Source of the DNA: Bdellovibrionaceae bacterium UBA2316
GTDB taxonomy: Bacteria > Bdellovibrionota > Bdellovibrionia > Bdellovibrionales > Bdellovibrionaceae
Assembly (NCBI GenBank): GCA_002345205.1
Contig: DDVI01000145.1
Location: 1 to 6,210, forward strand
Direction of reading: 5' to 3'
DNA length: 6,210 nt
Part shown: one piece after another, positions 1 through 6,017 of the stretch
Numbering within the stretch: the first letter of the stretch is position 1
Layout: every line of letters starts with the position of its first letter
Notes under the pieces: generated by a model
Database searches by the model: none
Seen by the model: the letters and a program-made list of their open reading frames with translations, nothing else
Told to the model about the DNA's origin: nothing
Translations under genes and position numbers: made by a program

Positions 1-2
1 AG

Positions 3-113
3 GATCAAGATGAAATGGTTATAGAGCTTCGATCTTATTTAAAAAAGAATCAGAAAAATCCAGAGAAAATAAAGAATTTTTTCCAAGCGGAAAAAGTCAA
101 GTACGCAGCTTAA
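3..113 (+). CDS. C-terminal fragment of an unidentified protein (36 codons visible)
   Basis: An open frame runs in from the left edge and stops at TAA 111-113. The visible 36 residues are rich in Lys, Asn and Glu, look amphipathic and helical, and end in KVKYAA. The other two forward frames hit stops within the first 24 bases, which favours this frame if the window begins inside a forward gene. I do not recognise a family from so short a tail. No terminator hairpin follows directly. It could also be a chance frame or part of the decayed region that follows. Confidence 0.4.
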   Translation, partial: DQDEMVIELRSYLKKNQKNPEKIKNFFQAEKVKYAA

Positions 114-141
114 ACAGTCAATCTATGCTGCAGTCTTGGTA

Positions 142-611
142 ATAATCAAATTAATAGTTCATAAAATCGAAATCCTAAAGGATGGTTTTGAAATTCATTT
201 CCATCTGGGCCAAGCCCACTATGATAACGCACTCAAGGGTCAAACCTTGGGTGCAACTTTTTTGTTTATGTGCAAGGTCGTGGTTGGATTGATAAGGTTA
301 TTGACAATGGTTTAGGGGGAAAGCAAAGCGGCGGATGTGCCAAAGGTGGTAAAAAGACAAAAGAAAACCCTTCGGGCCTTTTGGGTCCTAGTGGAGGATT
401 TTCGAATTTTGGGATTGAGAGTCAGAAACTAAATTTTTTCAAGCGTGTGGGTTCGTCTCGCTTGACAAGTGGTGCAGCCAACTTGAGGAGTTTCGAACTG
501 CCTGCGTCAATTATGAAAGATCAGCATCCTAAAGAGATTACTTCTTTTCTGATAAAACAAATACCACCCATCTCAGCAACTGGTAGTTTGTGCGGAACAA
601 AAGTACGATGA
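142..611 (+). pseudogene. Possible decayed recombinase-like C-terminal region, frameshifted
   Basis: This fills most of the 550-bp stretch without an intact gene. A stretch in frame 1 ending at TAG 313-315 reads protein-like from about 157 to 270, with VHKIEILKDGFEIHFHLGQ and then a tail. A short 'KIEI..DG..IHF' beta-strand pattern near the C-terminus is typical of large serine recombinases. From 270 to 611 another frame (frame 3, GTG at 270) stays open for 113 codons. Its content is Gly-, Lys- and Ser-rich with no recognisable fold. Neither segment has a good ribosome-binding site, and the stronger-looking part has no start. I infer one old gene tail broken by a frameshift near 260-290. The family assignment rests on a short resemblance from memory and could be wrong; the 270-611 frame may be chance. 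Confidence 0.22.
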
Positions 612-629
612 ATAAAATCGCCGCACAAA
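587..629. repeat. Nine-base perfect inverted repeat with nested small hairpin
   Basis: TTTGTGCGG at 587-595 is exactly complementary to CCGCACAAA at 621-629, with a 25-base spacer. Inside the spacer CGAT (606-609) pairs with ATCG (617-620), directly stacked on the 3' arm, so a two-part stem with a 10-base bulge can form. No U-tract follows on either strand, so it is not a standard intrinsic terminator. It lies between the decayed region and the promoter of the efflux operon. It could be a recombination or element end, a protein-binding site, or a structured 3' end of the upstream remnant. Confidence 0.5.
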
Positions 630-662
630 TCTTAATCATGAAAAGTAGTTGTCCAATAAATT

Positions 663-692
663 ATTGATCTCGTTTGATATACATTGTATATA
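663..692 (+). promoter_or_regulatory. Probable sigma70-type promoter of the efflux operon
   Basis: TTGATC at 663-668 resembles a -35 box. TATATA at 687-692 resembles a -10 box, 18 bp downstream; TGTATA at 685-690 gives 16 bp instead. Transcription would begin near 697-700, only a few bases before ATG 705, giving a leaderless or very short-leader message. The local sequence is very AT-rich, so other -10 placements are possible. Confidence 0.45.
677..691. promoter_or_regulatory. Candidate operator: perfect 7-1-7 palindrome over the -10 box
   Basis: ATATACA (677-683), a single T (684), then TGTATAT (685-691) form a perfect inverted repeat. It sits on the predicted -10 element and ends 13 bases before the regulator's ATG. 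XRE/Cro-like dimers commonly bind short symmetric sites of this type (TACA..TGTA), and binding here would block RNA polymerase. The encoded XRE protein directly downstream is the obvious candidate ligand, which would make the operon autoregulated. AT-rich DNA produces palindromes by chance, but 7 perfect pairs exactly at the promoter is suggestive. Confidence 0.5.
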
Positions 693-704
693 AGTATTAA
701 TATT

Positions 705-959
705 ATGCCTAGAAAACTAGATATTAAAATCCCACTGAGCAAGAGAACTCGGAATGCAAAAAGATTATTGGCTTTGCGAAAGTCAATGAACTTGTCGCAA
801 AGTGAATTGGCTAAATATTTTGGAATTACAACCGGTGCCATCATGCTTTGGGAAAAAGGAGATCGAGAGCTACATGGTCCAGCCTTAAAACTCTTAGAAT
901 TTTTTGAAAAAATGGCTAGTGGTGAACCAATTGACTTCACTATGGAGTCTCAGAAATGA
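705..959 (+). CDS. XRE-family helix-turn-helix transcriptional regulator
   Basis: A small (84 aa) DNA-binding protein. Residues about 17-65 form a Cro/C1-type helix-turn-helix: helix 1 NAKRLLALRKSMN, then LSQSELAKYFGI, a turn, and recognition helix TTGAIMLWEKG, with the family-typical Gln32, Ala36, Gly40, Trp49 and Glu50. A Lys/Arg-rich N-terminus and a short tail flank it; there is no ligand or dimerisation domain, so it resembles minimal phage or antitoxin-like repressors. I chose ATG 705. A TTG seven codons upstream (684) lies inside the palindrome and probable -10 box and is unlikely. No Shine-Dalgarno precedes 705, which fits a near-leaderless message. Its TGA overlaps the next gene's ATG (ATGA), so it is probably the first gene of the exporter operon and its likely regulator. 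Whether it represses or activates cannot be seen. Confidence 0.85.
   Translation: MPRKLDIKIPLSKRTRNAKRLLALRKSMNLSQSELAKYFGITTGAIMLWEKGDRELHGPALKLLEFFEKMASGEPIDFTMESQK
944..947 (+). promoter_or_regulatory. Ribosome-binding site GGAG for the TolC-family gene
   Basis: GGAG lies 8 bases before ATG 956, inside the last codons of the regulator gene. Together with the ATGA stop-start overlap it supports both the 956 start and translational coupling. Confidence 0.65.
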
Positions 960-2260
960 GACTCCTATTTATCATTATGGTCGCATTTTTGTCAGTTCCT
1001 GCCAATGCTGAAACAAGTCCGCCTGAATCTGAAAGGTTCGATTTAAAAAAAGCAATTACATTTGCTATTGAGAACTCGCCCACTTTTGATTCAATTAAAA
1101 GACAGCTCAACATATCTCAACTTGACGAAAAGTCTGCCGAAGCCAAACTGCTTCCGAGCCTTGATTTAACGGCAACACATGGAATTCTTGATACCTCACC
1201 TCGAACTACAACAAGCCCGTGGAATAGCGAATTTAGTTTGGGCATAACAGAGTCGCTTTATGACAACGGCGTAACTCGAGCAAATAGCAAAATTGCGAAT
1301 TTAAACAAGAAACAAGCGGAACTCAATTTTGAAGATCAAAAAAATAAGGTCAGTCTTGATATTGTATCGCAGTTCTTAACTTATTCTTTAAATATCAAAT
1401 TATTAGAAATTCAAGAAAAACAATTTAAGCTCATCAGCAGACAGTATCAGACAATTTCTAGAGACTATTATCAGGGAATTAAGACAAAAAAAGATTTCCT
1501 TCGATTTAAAACACAAGTCAGTCGTGGCGAAATTAATTTAGTTGCTGCCAAAGCCACTGTCGAAAAATCTAAGCAAGAGCTTCAAAGGCTTATTGGCATA
1601 AACCTAAACTCAAATTCAGAAATTGAATTTATTCCAATTTCTTTTGAAACAGTAAAAAATGAAATCCCCGATTCAACGCTAAGTATTGAAAATCATCTTC
1701 AGTATCGAGCTGCCCAAATTCAAAAAGAAGCCAACCAACTAAATGCCGATCTCATCAGTAGAAAGAATTTACCAGAGTGGTTTCTATCAACTGGCGTAAA
1801 CTATACGAGCTCTAATTATATTGGAACGGGTCAATCTTTTTCTGACAACGCACGGACTGGATGGAATGCTCTTCTCACCGTTAAATACAACTTTTTTGAT
1901 TGGGGAACTAGGTCACGAGATAAAGCGGTCGCTTTACATAAAAACATTATCCAAAATAACGAACTCGATTCAAATTCACTTCTACTTAAATCATCCCTTA
2001 AGCAGTTATTGATAAACGCAAGACAGATTCAAAAGAACTTTGGATTAGCAAAAGAGCTACTGGCTCTTGAAAAAGACAACATCGATTTTATTGAAAGAGA
2101 GTATCGGAACGGGAAAGTGCAATATCTAGATTTGATAGCTGGTTTAAATAACATTTCCGATGCCGAAATTAAGTACTACTCTGCCGTGTCTGATTTACAG
2201 ACAACAAAATATACACTGCTCTATCACCAAGGAAAGCTTTATGAAGAACTTCTTAAGTAA
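956..2260 (+). CDS. TolC-family outer-membrane efflux protein
   Basis: A 434-aa outer-membrane channel subunit that would trimerise into a beta-barrel plus periplasmic alpha-tunnel. Residues 1-18 are a signal peptide (MRLLF, hydrophobic core, cleavage after ANA). The mature part shows the two-fold OEP repeat. The first half has LKKAITFAIENSP (30-42), the LLPSLDL strand (65-71) and the LYDNG turn (101-105), followed by long helices to about 213. The second half has a matching helix from about 244, the strand around 275-283, and FDWG (314-317). The C-terminal helices end with EYRNGKVQYLDLI (382-394), a typical second-repeat motif. Length matches the family (about 420-490). There is no N-terminal lipidation cysteine, so it is TolC-like rather than an OprM-type lipoprotein. 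It overlaps the regulator by 4 bp and the adaptor start by 20 bp. The substrate is unknown. Confidence 0.9.
   Translation: MRLLFIIMVAFLSVPANAETSPPESERFDLKKAITFAIENSPTFDSIKRQLNISQLDEKSAEAKLLPSLDLTATHGILDTSPRTTTSPWNSEFSLGITESLYDNGVTRANSKIANLNKKQAELNFEDQKNKVSLDIVSQFLTYSLNIKLLEIQEKQFKLISRQYQTISRDYYQGIKTKKDFLRFKTQVSRGEINLVAAKATVEKSKQELQRLIGINLNSNSEIEFIPISFETVKNEIPDSTLSIENHLQYRAAQIQKEANQLNADLISRKNLPEWFLSTGVNYTSSNYIGTGQSFSDNARTGWNALLTVKYNFFDWGTRSRDKAVALHKNIIQNNELDSNSLLLKSSLKQLLINARQIQKNFGLAKELLALEKDNIDFIEREYRNGKVQYLDLIAGLNNISDAEIKYYSAVSDLQTTKYTLLYHQGKLYEELLK
2229..2236 (+). promoter_or_regulatory. Ribosome-binding site of the adaptor gene
   Basis: AAGGAAAG sits 4 bases before ATG 2241, within the 3' end of the TolC-family gene. 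It decides in favour of 2241 over the upstream in-frame start at 2160, which has no such site and would add a non-signal-like N-terminus inside the TolC reading frame. Confidence 0.7.
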
Positions 2261-3116
2261 AAAAATTATTTTGGGCTTACTAATACTTGGTGCATTTGGC
2301 AGCGTTGTTTACTTTCGCTCGAGTAATTCAGTCTCTGGCAGCAAAAGCGGATATGGCACAGTCATTAAGCAGGATATTATGCAGAGAGTGACTATTGCAG
2401 GGACTGTCACTCCACTTAAAAAGACGATTGTGACAGCTCCCTACAACGGATATGTAAAAAAACTCTTTGTAAAAATCGGCGATAAAGTAAAGCAAGGCGA
2501 TCCGATAGTAAGTGTTGTTCAATCTTTGCAGGCAAGCGACAGTTCATTTCCGTTGCGTTCACCGCTTTCTGGGGTCGTAGTTCAAATTGAAAAATCCGAA
2601 GGTGAGTATGTAAAAGAAGGCGATCCGAAAGAATTCATTCTAAGAATTGATGACACAAGCAAGCTGTATGTTGTTGCGAATGCTCCAGAAATCGACAGAG
2701 TAAAAGTTAAAGCTGGTCAGGATGCCATAATTAATGCATCAGCAATTTTGAGTCGAAAGTATAAAGGGGTTATTCGAGACCTGTCTCTTGCAGCAAGAGA
2801 AAAAGACCAATGGAGCAGATCTCAAGTTGTGGAATTTCCTATCCGTATTGAAATTACAGACAGCGACGAGACAATAAAATCTGGTATGTCCGTCGTTATT
2901 GATGTCATCACGGCAAAAAAAGAAAATGTATTGACACTTAGACATGAATTTATTCGTCGAGAAAATGAAAAGCATTTTGTTGTTCTGGCTTCAGGCAAGC
3001 GTAAAGATATTCAAGTGGGCATTCAAAATGAAGAGGGCTTTGAAATTGTTTCAGGCCTGCGAGAAGGTGAAAGAATCAAACAAATTGATTTCTCAGAAAT
3101 GATTTCGGTGGAATAA
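2241..3116 (+). CDS. Periplasmic adaptor (HlyD/MacA-like membrane-fusion protein) without helical hairpin
   Basis: A 291-aa adaptor linking the inner-membrane pump to the outer-membrane channel. A Lys-flanked N-terminal anchor (about 9-26, IILGLLILGAF) holds it in the inner membrane with the rest in the periplasm. A split lipoyl (biotinyl-like) domain follows. The first half is about 63-92 (APYNGYVKKLFVKIGDKVKQGD), and the second about 106-137 (SPLSGVVV..EGEYVKEGD). Then come a beta-barrel domain (about 140-225, with the IKSGMSVVI motif) and a membrane-proximal beta domain (about 228-285, with VVSGLREGERI-like ending GLREGERIK). The two lipoyl halves are joined by only about 13 residues, so the coiled-coil hairpin present in MacA is absent. 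Its start overlaps the TolC-family gene and its stop lies 5 bp before the ABC gene, so it belongs to the MacAB-TolC-type system. Confidence 0.88.
   Translation: MKNFLSKKIILGLLILGAFGSVVYFRSSNSVSGSKSGYGTVIKQDIMQRVTIAGTVTPLKKTIVTAPYNGYVKKLFVKIGDKVKQGDPIVSVVQSLQASDSSFPLRSPLSGVVVQIEKSEGEYVKEGDPKEFILRIDDTSKLYVVANAPEIDRVKVKAGQDAIINASAILSRKYKGVIRDLSLAAREKDQWSRSQVVEFPIRIEITDSDETIKSGMSVVIDVITAKKENVLTLRHEFIRRENEKHFVVLASGKRKDIQVGIQNEEGFEIVSGLREGERIKQIDFSEMISVE
3107..3112 (+). promoter_or_regulatory. Likely ribosome-binding site of the ABC transporter gene
   Basis: GGTGGA lies 9 bases before ATG 3122, in the last codons of the adaptor gene; AAAAGAG immediately before the ATG is a weaker alternative that sits too close. 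The 5-bp gap between genes suggests coupled translation. Confidence 0.4.
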
Positions 3117-3121
3117 AAGAG

Positions 3122-5152
3122 ATGAATGCAATTGAAATTGAGCATCTTCACTATTCCTATGCAAACGATGGATCTACAACGCCTATACTAATAGATCTGA
3201 GTATGGCAGTGAAAAGAGGAGAGTTAGTTGCCATACAGGGTCCTTCGGGATCGGGAAAATCCACGTTACTTTATCTATTGGGATTGCTTTCAGCCCCTAC
3301 TAAAGGAACTATCAGGATCAGCGAAAAAGATATTTCTGCGTTAAGTGAAGATGAGCTTGCCCATACTAGAAATAAAAATATTGGTTTTATCTTTCAGCAG
3401 TTTCATCTGTTACCAAAAACAAGCGTCATCGACAACATTTTGCTACCGACCCAATATTCGACCGACAAAGGCTCAAAAGAAAAATATCTATCAAAAGCTA
3501 AAATGTATGCAGAAACTGTCGGACTTGGTGATCGTCTTCATCATCATCCAAACCAATTGTCTGGAGGACAGCAACAAAGAGTGGCAATTTGTCGTGCGTT
3601 AATGTGTGACCCAGAGATTATTCTAGCCGATGAGCCCACTGGTAATTTGGATTCAGTATCCGCCGAGCAAATTCTTGAATTGCTCAAAAGTTTAAATCGT
3701 GATTACAAAAAAACTATTATCATAATTACTCACGATAATGATGTAGCAAAGAAATGTGATCGGATTATCCGAATAAAAGATGGAAGCATTGTTGATGATG
3801 ATAACTTGTCAGCCACTGTTGTTGAGCCAAAAGTGCATTCAGCAAAGTTGGAAAAAAAGACTCCTGCTATTTTTACTTTAAAAGGCGTTCTAGGTGCTGC
3901 AAAAGAAAGCTTTCCTTCAGCAATTAGAAACTTAGGTCGAAACAAGACTAGAACAGCCCTTACGATGATCGGTATTTCAGTGGGCATCGCTGCTGTTTTG
4001 GCAATGGTTACCTTGGGTCAATTCACTAAGGCAAAAATATTATCAGGATACGCAGATTTGGGCGTGAATACGATGGTGTTTTATGGTTACCCAAATTGGG
4101 ATCAAAAGGCTACAGATATAGTTCCGGCACCATTTAGGTTTTTTGATTGGGACGGCGAACTTGTTTCTCTTAAAAAAGTATTTCCAGAAATTAAAAGAAT
4201 GTCTCCAGTACTGATGGGGTGGGACGGAGCCGTCAACTACGGAGGACGCTCGATTGAACAAGATATTAGGATTTTTGGATCAAGTGAAGATGCTCTTTTA
4301 ATGTCCAGAAGACAGCTATTGTTGGGACGCAATTTTTCACATGTTGAGATCGAGCAAAAGAGTGGCGTATGCATCGTCGGTTATGAAATAGCGGAACGAC
4401 TTTTTTCAGACAGTCAGCCAATTGGTCAAGTTTTGAGAGTCAGTCAAGGCAATAACTCTTTTGGCTGTCGGGTCATTGGGGTGCTAGCGTCAGCAACAAG
4501 CAATAAAGAATATATGAAGCCCAATCTTCAAATCTATTTGCCATTTACCTTTTATCAAGCATTGGCTGGTGATTGGTGGTCTTCACAAATCAAAGAAGTC
4601 ATGATTCAAGTTGAAATCGGTGCAGACGTCGAAAAAGTTGGAAAAGAAATAAGATCCTTTTTTGAGCAAAGATATGGCTCGTCTGGCAGATTCAGAGTAG
4701 ACTCCGACAGTGTATTAGTTGCTCAGATGAAAAGATTTTTAGCTTTGTTTACAGTTCTACTATCGTCTATCGCTTTTGTAACATTAGCCGTTGGTGGAAT
4801 TGGAATCACAAATATGATGTTAGTTTCGGTTTCAGAGAGATTTAGAGAAATTGGATTAAGAAAAGCCCTTGGTGCTACTAGCAGAGAAATACGCACTCAG
4901 TTTTTAGTTGAGTCAATGATCGTTTGTGCATTGGCGGGATTGATAGGATTGATTTTAGGCTTTACCGCTTATCACCTTGCTATTTGGGCATCGACTAAAT
5001 TTGTAAGTAAGCTGCAATTTGAATGGACCGTAGACTGGCTCGCATTACTACTCTCGACCTTATCAATTTTTGCTGTTGGTGTCCTGAGCGGAATATTCCC
5101 CGCACTAAAAGCTGAAAAGCTTCAGGTCATTGAGGCTCTCCGCTCTGAATAA
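3122..5152 (+). CDS. MacB-family ABC transporter, fused ATPase and permease
   Basis: A 676-aa mechanotransmission-type exporter with ATPase and permease in one chain, as in MacB (about 650 aa). The N-terminal ATPase has Walker A GPSGSGKST (40-48, Lys46), Q-loop FQQ (Gln92), signature LSGGQ (146-150), Walker B IILADE (166-171, catalytic Glu171), D-loop NLDS (175-178) and switch His204, all intact. A linker of roughly 50 residues leads to transmembrane helix 1 (about 279-299, after RNKTRT). A large periplasmic domain (about 302-538) follows, then three C-terminal helices (about 542-567, 594-622, 639-662). The SERFREIGLRKALGA motif (about 571-585) between helices 2 and 3 is characteristic of FtsX/MacB permeases. 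It would act as a dimer, using ATP in the cytoplasm to drive periplasmic conformational change and push substrate through the adaptor and TolC partner. Likely cargo in the family includes macrolides, peptides, lipoproteins or siderophores; nothing here selects one. Confidence 0.93.
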   Translation: MNAIEIEHLHYSYANDGSTTPILIDLSMAVKRGELVAIQGPSGSGKSTLLYLLGLLSAPTKGTIRISEKDISALSEDELAHTRNKNIGFIFQQFHLLPKTSVIDNILLPTQYSTDKGSKEKYLSKAKMYAETVGLGDRLHHHPNQLSGGQQQRVAICRALMCDPEIILADEPTGNLDSVSAEQILELLKSLNRDYKKTIIIITHDNDVAKKCDRIIRIKDGSIVDDDNLSATVVEPKVHSAKLEKKTPAIFTLKGVLGAAKESFPSAIRNLGRNKTRTALTMIGISVGIAAVLAMVTLGQFTKAKILSGYADLGVNTMVFYGYPNWDQKATDIVPAPFRFFDWDGELVSLKKVFPEIKRMSPVLMGWDGAVNYGGRSIEQDIRIFGSSEDALLMSRRQLLLGRNFSHVEIEQKSGVCIVGYEIAERLFSDSQPIGQVLRVSQGNNSFGCRVIGVLASATSNKEYMKPNLQIYLPFTFYQALAGDWWSSQIKEVMIQVEIGADVEKVGKEIRSFFEQRYGSSGRFRVDSDSVLVAQMKRFLALFTVLLSSIAFVTLAVGGIGITNMMLVSVSERFREIGLRKALGATSREIRTQFLVESMIVCALAGLIGLILGFTAYHLAIWASTKFVSKLQFEWTVDWLALLLSTLSIFAVGVLSGIFPALKAEKLQVIEALRSE

Positions 5153-5164
5153 GGCCAACACAAA

Positions 5165-5530
5165 CTAAGCAGCTTCTGGATACGCAAGTAAGATTTCGCG
5201 TAAGGCCCTATCCATATCAATTACCGGAATCATTTGAATTTTTCCGTATGCAAGAGCCTTAAGTCGGTCTTCATTGTAGCCAACAGCATCTTGACCACAT
5301 ACCAGAACTACGGAAGGTAATAGTCCCTTCTCAGCCAGTTCCTTAAGTAATTTGTATCCTGAAATCTGAGGGAGCTCATAATCCAGAATCAAAAATGAAT
5401 AATCCCTGTTTGAAAGCTCTGACTCCACCTCCCATTCGCTTTCAGCATGCCTAACCTCGAAGTAGCCAGTTAAAGTATCAATTATTCTATTTGCATCATT
5501 GTACATTTTTGTTGCGACCAAAATTCTCAT
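5165..5530 (-). CDS. Stand-alone degenerate receiver (REC-like) domain protein
   Basis: A 121-aa protein with the alternating beta-alpha layout of a response-regulator receiver and no output domain. The strand-3 motif SFLILDYELPQISGYKLL (45-62) places the phospho-acceptor at Asp50 and includes the usual Pro54 and Gly58. Other active-site features are missing: strand 1 (ILVATKMYND) lacks the acidic pair, the strand-4 Thr/Ser position appears to be Val (SVVLVCG, 73-79), and the strand-5 Lys-Pro is replaced (QMIPV, 99-103). It may therefore be a pseudo-receiver working by protein contact, or be phosphorylated poorly or not at all. It starts at ATG 5530 without a clear Shine-Dalgarno. It lies 45 bp downstream of the gene at 5576-5968, so the two are probably co-transcribed. 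Its stop is 12 bp from the stop of the convergent ABC gene. Confidence 0.72.
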   Translation of the reverse strand: MRILVATKMYNDANRIIDTLTGYFEVRHAESEWEVESELSNRDYSFLILDYELPQISGYKLLKELAEKGLLPSVVLVCGQDAVGYNEDRLKALAYGKIQMIPVIDMDRALREILLAYPEAA

Positions 5531-5575
5531 GCCAAAGATATCGGTCTATACTAAAACAATTTAAATATGCATGGA

Positions 5576-5968
5576 CTACTTTTCAAATAGCAGCCCATGA
5601 TTCATTTTTGATGAGTACAAAAACTTTGTCGCTGCCTCAATATCGATTTCTGTACCATCGAGATACAATCGTTTGTTAGTGATGTGCATAACTCCAATAT
5701 GACCTTGGTCTGGAATGCTTTCGACACCATAGCTAAACAGTAAAAGAAGATGCTTTTCTAGAAGCCTGATAATTTCTTTTGAACTTTTATCTTCGGTTTT
5801 AAATGCATCAACCACATGCTGGGCGATGATTGGTTCTGATTTAATAAATGCCACAGTATTTTCGTGGCTGGCCCCTTGGGTGTTGAAATCCTCATTTAAA
5901 CCAGCTCTGATAGTCATAAGGCCATCCATGGGGTCAGAGCCCTCGGGCCACTCGTTTAGAAGTGTCAC
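5576..5968 (-). CDS. Hypothetical protein, 130 aa, paired with the receiver-like gene
   Basis: I do not recognise a family. The frame starts at GTG 5968 and runs to a stop at 5576-5578; the codons look like those of neighbouring real genes. There is no signal peptide or membrane helix. The LLEKHLLLLFSYG stretch (69-81) reads as an amphipathic buried helix rather than a membrane segment. The C-terminal part (about 91-111, IGVMHITNKRLYLDGTEIDI) looks like paired beta strands with a turn at Asp-Gly. The start is uncertain: no Shine-Dalgarno precedes the GTG, while in-frame ATGs exist at codons 14 (5929) and 18 (5917), the latter after a GGATGG-like sequence. An in-frame stop just upstream of the GTG rules out a much longer N-terminus. 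It is probably the first gene of a two-gene unit with the receiver-like gene, which hints at a shared signalling role but does not prove it. Confidence 0.68.
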   Translation of the reverse strand: MTLLNEWPEGSDPMDGLMTIRAGLNEDFNTQGASHENTVAFIKSEPIIAQHVVDAFKTEDKSSKEIIRLLEKHLLLLFSYGVESIPDQGHIGVMHITNKRLYLDGTEIDIEAATKFLYSSKMNHGLLFEK

Positions 5969-5988
5969 GAATATAGCTTTTAAAGCTT

Positions 5989-6017
5989 TTTAAATGGGGA
6001 CCAGTATTAAAATTCAA
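5989..6017 (-). promoter_or_regulatory. Candidate promoter for the reverse-strand gene pair
   Basis: Reading the reverse strand, TTGAAT (6017-6012) and TTTAAA (5994-5989) stand 17 bp apart, a reasonable -35/-10 pair. Transcription would start near 5982, about 14 bases before the GTG at 5968. The -35 and the spacer lie inside the palindromic element 5995-6070. Two direct copies of AAAAGCT (5990-5984 and 5981-5975, 9-bp period) overlap the -10 and start region and could be a binding site. AT-richness makes this tentative. Confidence 0.35.

Noticed and set aside
357..381. Possible intrinsic terminator at AAAACCCTTCGGGCCTTTT
   Set aside because: Only three GC pairs around a three-base loop with a CC bulge below; too weak to call, and the following T-run is short and interrupted.
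470..520. tRNA-like GTTTCGAACT motif
   Set aside because: The TTCGAA core recalls a T-loop, but the flanking bases do not form a T-stem and no acceptor or anticodon arms can be built around it on either strand.
684..704. TTG start seven codons upstream of the XRE gene's ATG
   Set aside because: It lies inside the palindrome and overlaps the probable -10 box, so it would probably not be in the transcript.
632..940. Reverse open frame of 102 codons opposite the XRE gene
   Set aside because: It is fully antisense to the regulator gene, shows no domain, and crosses the promoter and operator; the forward frame has a clear helix-turn-helix.
1821..2012. Alternative forward frame inside the TolC-family gene
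   Set aside because: Out-of-frame shadow with no recognisable domain and no ribosome-binding context.
2160..2240. Upstream extension of the adaptor gene
   Set aside because: It would add 27 residues lying inside the TolC-family reading frame, with no ribosome-binding site and no signal-like character; ATG 2241 has AAGGAAAG before it and begins directly with a membrane anchor.
2328..2975. Two reverse frames within the adaptor gene (2328-2522, 2739-2975)
   Set aside because: Antisense shadows of a gene with clear domain structure; Cys/Phe/Asn-rich composition is typical of antisense translation.
3345..4261. Alternative frames on both strands within the ABC gene (3345-3602, 3730-3987, 4043-4261)
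   Set aside because: They lie wholly within the well-conserved ATPase-permease frame and show no protein features.
5491..5679. Forward frame across the gap between the two reverse genes
   Set aside because: Overlaps both reverse genes, no domain, no convincing start signal.
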